Assembly: GCA_977006965.1 (NCBI GenBank)
Contig: OZ345375.1
Location: 1,240,001 to 1,304,000, forward strand
Source: Phymatolithon calcareum
Lineage: Eukaryota; Rhodophyta; Florideophyceae; Hapalidiales
DNA length: 64,000 bases
Direction of reading: 5' to 3'
Shown here: one piece after another, positions 22,485-30,895 of the stretch
Numbering within the stretch: the first letter of the stretch is position 1
Layout: each line of letters starts with the position of its first letter
Program-made: the position numbers and the translations under genes
The notes under the pieces: model-generated
The model's database searches: none
What the model was told of the DNA's origin: nothing
Seen by the model: the letters and a program-made list of their open reading frames with translations, nothing else

Positions 22485-23359
22485 TGTTTGGCGGGAGTGT
22501 TACATTCGTGGCTCATACTGAGTACGAAAAATGAATCTTTTCTTTAAAAAACAGTATATTTCACATGAGCAAAGGAATGGCCAGTATGAGGGGGTCTTAC
22601 AGATTGTTGGCCATGTTACGTAAAGATAATAATATCTCTGATGCTTCTTGTTGCTTCCTACGAAAGTCATCCCTCGGAAACTTTCTGGGATGATGGATCA
22701 GTGGATAAAGAAATAGATGTTCCATGAACTGGTGTGTGTGCTGATTGCATCCGCATAGGAAGTGCACTCGAAACGGAAGACTCGAGTCGCGGAAAAGCAT
22801 GGTGATGTGGGTTAAAGACTTCTGATCGAGTTGTGCGAGGTCGTAATGAACTGGAGGCGGAGAATGGTTCTTCAATTGTGCCTCTTGGAGTGCTATCGAC
22901 ATGTTCTGTATATGGCTCTGTGTGCGGCAATCGAAGTCCGGCAGAAATTTCCTCATTACCGGTTAATGTATTGGGTGTCAGATTCGGCGGCTGTGACGTT
23001 TAGGTCTGAGCTTCTGCTGCTCGTCATCAGAACAGTCATTTTGCGTGGAAGCAATCCTTGGCGCAGAGAGCTGGGCGGTTGCATAATGGATTCGATTTTC
23101 GGCAGAATGTGGGCAGATTTCAGGGAGCCGGAGGACCAGGATTGTAGTGGCGTTGTGGATTGCCGAATGTACAGTATGCACTCCCGCCATTTTCAAAAAT
23201 ATTCTCACAAATTGTTCACAGTGGAACGGTGTCGTACAGATCTCATGCACATTTTTTTGCAACTGTTTAGTTGTTTATTTGAAAGCCCTCATTAACACTC
23301 CTAAGACTGTACGGGAGCAGCATTTCGTTTCTTGTTCATTCTCGTATATTGCCTGGTCG
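22485..23359. other. Unassigned 0.9-kb stretch
   Basis: No Copia homology. The best frame is minus 22597-22956 (119 codons). Its end, FLCGCNQHTHQFMEHLFLY, has a Cys/His spacing reminiscent of the C-terminal finger of non-LTR retrotransposons, but this is weak. A plus frame overlaps it at 22831-23295, and I cannot choose between them from sequence alone. Confidence 0.3.
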
Positions 23360-23852
23360 CTAATACAGGGACTCGTCGTTCTCCATGCTGTCAATTGTGG
23401 TGACGCTGTAGAGTAGAATGTAGTCTAATGCCTTTTCCGTTCTTAACATCTCTCCGGGGTCCAGTTCATACTTTTTAGATTCATGCATATGGTCCCCAGG
23501 TGGCGCTCTGCTTCCATTCCGAATGTATTCGATATTAGCGTCGTGCTCACTTGAGGGAACCTTCCGTTTCCGTATTTTATGGCCAGCTGTCGATGTCTCA
23601 AATTGGCAAATGCCTCATGCACATGTTCTAGTATAGAATGCCCCTGCTGGAAAGGATATCATAGCGCTGGATGCAACATGCACACATAATGTTTTCTTCC
23701 GATATGGAATGGGCCTGAAGAGCTTCATTCGCATGGTGCTTCACTTCGTCGCACACGCCCTTATGAACACTGAACTTTTCTCTATTCCCTAAATTTGCGC
23801 GCCCGAGAACCAACGTCAGTACTCGACAATGAACACTTTCGCACATATTCAC
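23360..23852 (-). pseudogene. Broken minus-strand gene with a tail also found at 43.9 kb
   Basis: Three successive frames form a coherent text: HKGVCDEVKHHANEALQ ... CACCIQRYDILSS, then ILEHVHEAFANLRHRQLAIKY ... FGMEAERH, then YELDPGEMLRTEKALDYILL and a stop at 23360. The frame changes lie near 23640 and 23480. The last part is clearly related to the minus-strand frame at 43857-43968 (YELKEDDRAATEKALDDLLL). The CxxC pair suggests a small zinc site. I do not recognise the family. A repetitive gene family or transposon protein is likely, since a second decayed copy lies inside a mobile element. Confidence 0.5.
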
Positions 23853-24379
23853 TCAATGTCGCCAACTGCGAATGTGCCTGTAAATTTATTTCCGAAAGCC
23901 TTAGTTTCCGAGTCAGAGGAAAACGCACGGTCTACACAGGCCAGTCCCCGGAAAGCGTGGCTTGCTTTCGCGAGCGCCCTGCGCTGGAAGTACGTCAAGG
24001 ATGCCGCCAGCTTAGAAGCCCCGTTCACGCTGTTGGACTTTCGCTGCGAAGAGTGTCTCGTACTTGACCGGCTTCCCACAGACGCTGCTTGGAAACATGT
24101 CGAAGATGTGGTACCCCCGGTTCCAAGGCAACACAGACGGAGGTCCAGCGCTTTGCGTGTCCGGTCGACTACCCTCACTTATCCCAGTCGTTCGCGGCAG
24201 AAAGACCGTCGTCATAGTCGCCAGCACTGAGTGTGAGATATGTGACTGGATCAGTACTCTGCGAGTTCGAATTGAGCCGTGGAAGACATTGATGGAGACA
24301 TATAGGGCACTGGGTCTCCCATTTTACAGTTGGCCGATACACTGGATTCTGCAAGCAGAATTCCAGAGTTTTTGAAGTA
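23853..24379 (+). other. Region upstream of the NB-ARC gene, coding status unclear
   Basis: A plus frame at 23829-24230 (133 codons, MNTFAHIHSMSPTANVPV...) contains a CEECLVL segment and a basic, Ser/Arg-rich end. A second frame at 24064-24375 overlaps it. Antisense frames of similar length exist. No domain recognised. It could be an unrelated ORF or the upstream part of the NB-ARC gene. Confidence 0.3.
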
Positions 24380-24807
24380 GTGGCTATCATTGTCGAGGTA
24401 CTCCGTGAGAGCGTGCCGAATGTTGCGGAGACGGCTGAAAAAGTCGCCAAGGTCTCGAAGTATGTTACCGTCATGGGCGCAGCTTTTCAGGTGGTAGCGC
24501 TTGGAGCAAGACTCGTGCACATGCATGTGTGGTGTCTGAAGGAGCTCGCTCTCGCCAAATTCTGCAAAGACTTCACTAAGAGCTTGAAACGCTATCGGTC
24601 GCCGCATCGGAAAGCATAATTTCTTTGCTGAATCCCGAGGCAGGAATCGACGACTTGCGCCTTGAAGCCATTTTCAAGTTTAAGGAAGAGTGCATGCAAA
24701 CTTTCGAAGGCATAGAAGATCAACTGATACGAGGCAAAGTCTGACAAGCAACGAGTTCGAGTATGATGAGCGATGTTGAGTCGAAGGTAAAATCAGTTCA
24801 CTAGAGA
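24380..24807 (+). pseudogene. N-terminal helical region of the NB-ARC gene
   Basis: The frame from about 24380 reads IIVEVLRESVPNVAETAEKV and VTVMGAAFQVVALGARLVH, then KFCKDFTKSLK. This is a helical N-terminal domain with a hydrophobic middle part, placed as expected upstream of an NB-ARC module. It breaks near 24600 into other frames (LNPEAGIDDLRLEAIFKFKEE, MQTFEGIEDQLIRGK) with stops at 24617 and 24742. The assignment rests on position more than on family recognition. Confidence 0.45.
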
Positions 24808-25997
24808 TTGGTCGCCATCCGAAATTCCGGTGATGTCGCGATCGTCAAGGTTGTTGTCCACGAAATGAAGAGGGAGATTGATAAGAACCAAACTTTAGCC
24901 AATGTTGGCAGCAGTGGTCATAATGGGGATGTTTTGCCTATGCCGAGTCTCTCGCCATACTTTGTTGGTCGTGGCAAGGAACGAGCGAAATTGCAAAAAA
25001 TATTGCAGCACTTTGGAAGCGCCGCTCTTACTCAGTATGGAGGTGCTGGGAAGACACAGTTGATGGTGTTTTTTGCCGAGTCAGCGCAAAGAACGGGTTT
25101 GTACCTGGTGGCGCGTTTTGGATCCCAGTGGCGGGCAACAAGGCTCAAATATTGCCAGTGGTAGATTTCGCGCAGGGACTCGGTCGGTTTTATTTACCTG
25201 AAAGCGACAGATCCAGTGTTGGACCGATCATTCCGGCGTTACGTCGAAGAATGGACATTGTAGAAGGTCGTTGGATGCTTTCTTTGGACAACGCCGACGA
25301 CAAAGAGGCCTCTGAAGTTCTCGGAGAAATTGCTAAATTAGTACAAGGAGTGTGCGGATGGCTGATCGTGACCTCAAGACGGGGGGATCCCATGCTATGG
25401 TCTGCACTGGCGGATGGGCAGATGCTGAATTTATCGCCGTTATAGGAAGAGGACGCAATGTTTGTACTATTGAAGTTTCAGAACGCGGAAATTAGGAGGG
25501 CCAAGTGCGATACAATTATATACTCGTCTCTGGAACGTCTAAGATATGAAGATCTGGAGGCATATTGTGCACTCGCCGACCTTGGCAGGAGAAAGGATAT
25601 CTATGGTCTCGTGGGCCTTCCTTTAGCCCTGGTGCAGGCTAGGAGCTACATTGCAAGCGCGGGAATAACATTTACCGAATATGTGGAGGTGTACAAGAAA
25701 CAGTGGAAAAACGAAGACTTTTCGTCAGTCTTTCGCAAAGCAATGAAGTCATATGGCGTACGCGAGGAGCAAAGAGCGATTTGGACCACACGGAAAGTCA
25801 ATATGCCTAAGTTGGACCGCCTTTCGAGACGTGTCCTACGTGCGGTTGCAATGTTGGGTGACAGAGGCATTTCGGAGCGTCTGATGAAGCGCGTCGTAAT
25901 GGAATGTTCTCTGGATGAGTCGACGGGTGAAAGTTCCAATCTTCCTTATTTCAACATTGTCAGGCTCGAACTGGTTAATGACGCATCGCTGTTGTAG
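24808..25997 (+). pseudogene. NB-ARC nucleotide-binding domain, frameshifted
   Basis: STAND-class ATPase module of the NLR type. FVGRGKERAKLQKIL leads into the P-loop TQYGGAGKTQLMVFF near 25040. The frame shifts at about 25130 to NKAQILPVVDFAQGL, then the Walker B/kinase-2 segment RWMLSLDNADD near 25275 and the RNBS-like WLIVTSRRGDP near 25370. A stop at 25443 is followed by a third frame with GLVGLPLALVQARSYI near 25610 (the GLPL motif) and a winged-helix-like LSRRVLRAVAMLGDRGISE. With the TPR repeats downstream, the original protein was probably an NB-ARC-TPR sensor or scaffold. The frame changes and the stops at 25443 and 25995 make it a pseudogene unless unspotted introns rescue it. Confidence 0.75.
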
Positions 25998-26048
25998 ATG
26001 GAAAATGAGAGTGGAACAACCTGATATACAGTCTTCAAGCTGCACACA

Positions 26049-26489
26049 ATGATTCGACTTTGTGTTCGAACGGATGCGCGGTCACACCGTCTTGAATGTC
26101 TTGGTCGTGCGCTGCGAGCAGTGCATGCGTGCGTATCGCAAGTTTTAAAGGAGGACGGATTTAATTTCAATTCTTTGCCTTGTGTCTATGTGGAAACGAT
26201 GCGATATCTGCTACCTCATGCAGTCAGTGTTGTGAAAGAGCAGATGCAGGTGAGCAGACGGATTGCAACGGAGATGTTTGTAACCAAATCAAGGCCGCTT
26301 GCCAATCTTGCGATTGATATGTTGCTTTCAAGCGGACGAGCAAGGCAGGCTGATGATATTCGTTCGATAGTGCTTCCCTTAGCATCTTGGGAAGATAGAA
26401 AACTGGACATGCGAGAACTTGCGTCCAAACTTGTTTTCGCGCTCACGTGCGCGAGTGTTGACAGTCGTGCAACATCTACGGTCTCATGA
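26049..26489 (+). pseudogene. Linker between NB-ARC and TPR parts
   Basis: Open frame of 146 codons, strongly helical: SHRLECLGRALRAVHACVSQVL, LPHAVSVVKEQMQVSRRI, LANLAIDMLLSSGRARQADDIR. Such helical-hairpin text is usual between a STAND ATPase and TPR arrays. 26490-27100 shows no clear coding on either strand; a long antisense frame there (26216-26914) has no motif and looks like a shadow. Confidence 0.5.
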
Positions 26490-27101
26490 CCCGGACAACT
26501 AGCCCTGCAAGGAGGAGGTCGAGTCGGGGTAGGAGAACTTAGAGTTATTGTTTGTGCTATTTGATTGTATTGCTTTGAGTCAACGGCTGACAAGTTGAGC
26601 AACAGCAGGACGGTGCTCCGAAATGAGGCGGTCGTTGTACTGTATATTAGATCTCTGCGTTTGTGTGGTGCGCCCCAAGTTGAAGAAGAGCCTTCGGCAA
26701 GTTCATACATTACAGTCTGAAAGGCGGAAGGCAATGGGTACTTAATCGGATAGGCGCGACACTTCATTAAACTCGGTGGCAACCCAACTTTTTCTGAGGA
26801 ACATCTTCGGTTTAAACAGCGAGGACTACTGAGGAAACAAAGCGACAGCAAACTCGGGAAAAGTGGTTCAAATACATCCTTCTTTACAGTTGCGCTCGCA
26901 ATGCCATTGCGCAATTCAAGGCCTCAGAGAACGACGCACGAAATGCACTTCGTACGATTCAGCGTGGAGGCCACAAATGGCATACGCAGACAGTGGTAAG
27001 TATTCCTCTACAGTTCCGGCAACGCGAAAACTATCAATCTTTCTATCCAGAGTTATCAAAATGCGCCGACGTGATGCATCAACTTGCTAGAATAAAAGAA
27101 A

Positions 27102-28229
27102 ATGAAGCCGGCTTTCGACGAGGCGGAGGTGTTGAGTCACGAAAGCTTTCGGATGAAGCGTGTCCTCCACGGAGAAGATGCTGTGCATCCGAGTATTGCG
27201 GCGTCGCTCCACCAGCTGGGCGGAGTGATGAAAGCTAAAGGTGTTTCGGACGAAGCGGAGCAGCTTCATCGCGAAAGCCTGCGGATCAAGCATACCGTCC
27301 ACGGAAAAGATGCTGTGCATCCAGGTATCGCGGTTTCGCTGGGCAATCTCGACGGAGTGCTGGAATCTAAAGTTGCTTTGGACGAGGCGCCGGTGCTGTT
27401 TCGCGAAAGCCTGCGAATTCTTCATGCCGTTCACGGAGAAGATGCTGTGTGTCGTAAAACGGCAACTGCGCATCCAGGTATCGCGGCGTCGCCTCACCAG
27501 CTGGGCGGAGTGATGAAAGCTAAAGGTGTTTTGGACGAAGCGGAGCAGCTTCATCGCGAAAGCCTGCGGATCGAGCATACCGTCCACGGAAAAGATGCTG
27601 TGCATCCAGGTATCGCGGTTTCGCTGGGCATTTTCGGAGGAGTGATGAAAGCCAAAGGCGTTTTGGACGAGAGGGAGCAGCTTCATCGCGAAAGCCTGCG
27701 AAATCTGCGTGCCGTCCACAGAGAAGATGCTGTGCATCCAAGTATCGCGGTTTCGCTGGGCAATCTCGGCCGAGTGATGAGAGCCAAGGGCGTTTTGGAC
27801 GAGGTGGAGCAGCTTTACAGCAAAAGTCAACGCATGCAGAATGCTGTCCATGGATAAGATGCTGTGTAGCGAGAAATCGCCGCATTGTGGCTCCAGCTCG
27901 GCGGAGTGGGAATACTAAATGCATTTTGGACGAGGTGGACGAACTGTCACGCAAAAGCCTGCAGAGAGCATCGTGATATCGCAGTTTCGCCGAGAAATAT
28001 CGTCTGGGTAATGGAAACTAAAGGCGTTTTGAGGGAGGCTGAGGAATTGTATCGCGAAAGCCTTCTACTGCAGCCTGCCGTCCATGGAGAATATGCCGTG
28101 TGTCGAGAAATCGCGGCGTCGCTTCACCAGATGAGCGGAGTGATGGAATCTAAAGGCGTTTTGGAGGAGGTGAAGGTGTTCTGCCTCGAAATTTGGCCAA
28201 TTCTAGGTGTTGGAGAACCTGCCTTGTAA
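27102..28229 (+). pseudogene. Kinesin-light-chain-type TPR array
   Basis: Tandem helical repeats with a 132-bp (44-residue) period, starting near 27177, 27309, 27441, 27594 and 27726, each of the form HPGIAVSLGNLGGVMKAKG then LDEAEQLHRESLRI. The third unit carries a short insertion (VCRKTATA). A stop at 27855 and a frame change lead to further worn units at 27885-28229 (GVLREAEELYRESLLLQPAV), ending at 28227. TPR arrays bind protein partners. The near-identity of neighbouring units at DNA level points to recent unit duplication. The long minus-strand frame opposite (27087-27851) is a by-product of the repeat. Confidence 0.8.
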
Positions 28230-28665
28230 ATGGACATTTAGTTTTCGTAGGACATCCGATCCTGACATCCGATTGGCATATTGAAACATACCGTCACTAC
28301 CACCCCTTAGATATGTTTCTTTCAATCGTTTTGTACTCTGTTTCTGGATTGTGCATCTGAGCGAAACATTCACCTCCTACTGGGCTATTAGTTATCTTAC
28401 ATCGCTCGGTTGGGCACTTGCTGATGTCTCGATTAAATTGTCTGGAATCGCTGCTGTCGGAATTATCATCCCATAATGGACCAAGGGTTATCTGAACTAG
28501 TCATCTCTATGACTCGTCCCAAAGCAAGAATCTTACGTCAACAAGCTTGTGCCTAGGCGCACACGAATGCCGAGCGGTGCGAAAATGTCGAGTTTATTCT
28601 CAATAGCTTTGTACAGATATATTTGTATCTAACCCCGATTTAATCCCATATAATATATGGGATAG
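28230..28665. other. Intergenic stretch left of the Gypsy element
   Basis: No gene seen. At 28646-28663 there is a palindrome, CCCATATAATATATGGG, at whose edge the Gypsy element inserted. ATAG at 28662-28665 is the left copy of the target duplication. Confidence 0.55.
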
Positions 28666-28976
28666 TGCAACGTACGCGTTGGTTGTGCGTCGTTAAGTGC
28701 GTGCGTGAAGGCACACTAGAGGGCACCCCGCACAGTGAAGTCGTCTGTGCGGGTTCGTTTATTTGGAAACGTGTGCCCGTGGAGACGATGATTTTCTCCA
28801 CTATTGGGTTGGGTTGTGTTGTGTGTTGGATGTTTCCTCCTTGCTCGCTATGCTACGTGAACTAGGCGAGCTATTTCTACTAAAATCTCCCGCAAGTACT
28901 CAACGATGATTGGCTAACGTGCAGTAAAAAGATCTCTCTGAGGTGCGCATCATAATGCCCACTCAAAGGCATTACA
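28666..28976 (-). repeat. Gypsy 3' LTR
   Basis: 311 bp, TGCAACGTACGCG on the left and AAGGCATTACA on the right as written on the plus strand. On its inner side the minus strand reads AAGGCAGGGGGG (28977-28988), a polypurine tract, which marks this copy as the 3' LTR. Confidence 0.88.
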
Positions 28977-29486
28977 CCCCCCTGCCTTGAGGGAACGACA
29001 GGATTGTTGTCGTTTCCAACAGCACGTCCGCGCGCGAAGAAGACGTGCACGCGGGATGGTCAAGGTGGAGCGTTCAGAATGCGGTATGATACAGGGATTA
29101 GGACAGGTGTCCGTCGGGCCGAATTTTTTGTGTATGACAAAAATCTGATAATTATCGCCACGTGGCAAAAGTGTCCAAAAAATATTTGGAAAACTTAGCG
29201 CTGGCTGGAAAAACACGTGGCATTCGCGGGAGATCACACGGGATGTCTATATCAGAGGTCCGCGAGTGATCTCGGGGTCGAGGAGGAGACAGATCACCCC
29301 AACCAACCGCTGAACCCGAAAACATTCCATTGCGCGGTCTGTGCGTGCGCGTCTTGCTCCTCTGCTTCGACCGTCATCGCGGAAGTGGAATCCGGTTGAG
29401 CGCGTCTTCGGCAAATCGCGACACGTTGATTAAGCTCTTCCGCATATAGCCGAAGCGCAATCACGGGTGGTAAAACAAACTCCGCG

Positions 29487-30468
29487 ATGACTAGGGTCAA
29501 AAACGTCAACCGCCCGAGAGGGAGCAAGACGAAGCAGACCGCGAAGAAGAACACGGGCGGCGCGATGCCGCAGAAAGCGATGGCTATGAAAGCCGCGCGC
29601 CGTACGGTGAACAAGTCTTTGGAAGAGTGGGTCATCACCAGGAAGGAAACCGGGCGTCGTTTCGCGCATATCGTATTCCGAGCCCAAAACGCACGTTATC
29701 TGGGGTGGTGAGTGCTTCGGTTGCGACTTGGCACTGATCAGCCGTATTCGCAAGAGATGTCGTTGAACGATGACGACATTCGGAGGAGCTTTGGGCAAGT
29801 CGTGTTCTATTGGTGCAAAGATTGGCCGGAAGTCAAGTTGACTCGGGAAATCGCATATCGGTGGGGTTTATCATAGACCATTGTATTCGAAGACGATTTC
29901 AATAACCTCAGGGAGAACGACAACGTCATGGAGGTTGGAAAGACCTTCTATAATCCCTTGCATCGAAGCAAAGGTCTCACTCTGCCGCAGAACATGCGCT
30001 CCGAGGATTTGGAAGCGGGATGTTATTACGGTGCCGCCAGGACGTCAGTCAACTGGCCCGCCATCGTGTACTATACGTCCAAGATTCAAGTGGTGAAAGA
30101 AGTCAAGGTGCTTCCGCTAAGGAAGAACGAAAGTCGGCTGAATGTTTCCCGGAAAGCACCGCGCCACAAGCGTCTGGATATGTTTGACAAGTTCTGTACG
30201 GATAATCCCGGGAAGATACTCGTCGTCGAGAGTGCAGGATGGAGGCCGAAGTCGCGGTCAGCAAACAGGTAGTACTGTGCGAACGAGCGCATTTTGGCTG
30301 TCAACAATGGCTTCGTGAATGCGATATTTGCGGCCGGAAATGAGGAAGTGGCGCGAGATGTGGGGCACCAGGCGGGAATGCGAACTGTGCGCTGTTTGCG
30401 AGATTTGGCGAAGTGGGTTGAGTATGAAGTCCGCACGTATCGACTAACGGAATATGAGGATGCGAGAT
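29487..30468 (+). pseudogene. Papain-like-protease-like gene, 5' part (antisense to Gypsy)
   Basis: One plus-strand reading frame runs from about 29487 to 30468, interrupted only by TGA at 29709, TAG at 29874 and TAG at 30270. Text before and after each stop is protein-like (MTRVKNVNRPRGSKTKQTAKK; FGQVVFYWCKDWPEVKL; VESAGWRPKSRS; YCANERILAVNNGFVNAIF). The frame is cut at 30468 by Copia J and resumes in phase at 36283. The C...NN pattern in YCANERILAVNN and the His/Asp text in the 3' part resemble the Cys, Asn and His/Asp boxes of papain-fold proteases such as OTU, Josephin or Ulp families. This is an inference from pattern, not a firm family match. Upstream (28989-29486) no clear start was found. 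Confidence 0.45.
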
Positions 30469-30895
30469 TGTTGGATGGAGGTTTGGTTGTTGATGGTTGA
30501 GATTGTTGAGGTGGTTGAGATGGTTGAGATGGTTGAGATGGTTGGGTTGGTTGTGAGATGTTCCTTGGTTTATTGAGTCGGGGCATCAGATCCGGGTCTT
30601 ATATAGGCCTCAGATTGAGGTATGATAAGACTTCTGATGCTCATTGCACTACTAACTGTGATTGAATCAATCAACTAAAAGATTGAAATGTCGACTGTGA
30701 TTGATTCAATCAACAAAATGATTGAATTACTGACAATGACAAGATCAATCAAGAAATTGATTGAACTGCTACATTGTCAGTAAATATGAAAAAACATGGA
30801 TTGATTCTATCATAACATATGAGAAATGGTTAGTGACTTATGATATAGGATAATGTGTACTGCGACAAGAGATCCAAGCAGTCACATTTACAACA
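30469..30895 (-). repeat. Copia J 3' LTR (TTGATTGA family)
   Basis: 427 bp; the minus-strand purine tract (TCGAGGGGGAG, 30896-30906) abuts its inner end. It contains palindromes of the TGATTGAATCAATCA type and, on the minus strand, the block AATAAACCAAGGAAC. Confidence 0.9.

Noticed and set aside
22597-22956. Firm LINE C-terminal finger
   Set aside because: The Cys/His spacing is suggestive but no RT or RNase H text lies nearby; left as unassigned.
26216-26914. 232-codon minus-strand ORF
   Set aside because: Low-complexity Ser/Leu-rich text without a motif, antisense to the NB-ARC/TPR linker. Probably chance.
27087-27851. 254-codon minus-strand ORF over the TPR array
   Set aside because: It lies exactly opposite the repeat-coded TPR units, repeats with the same period and has no domain. 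It is a shadow of repetitive sequence.
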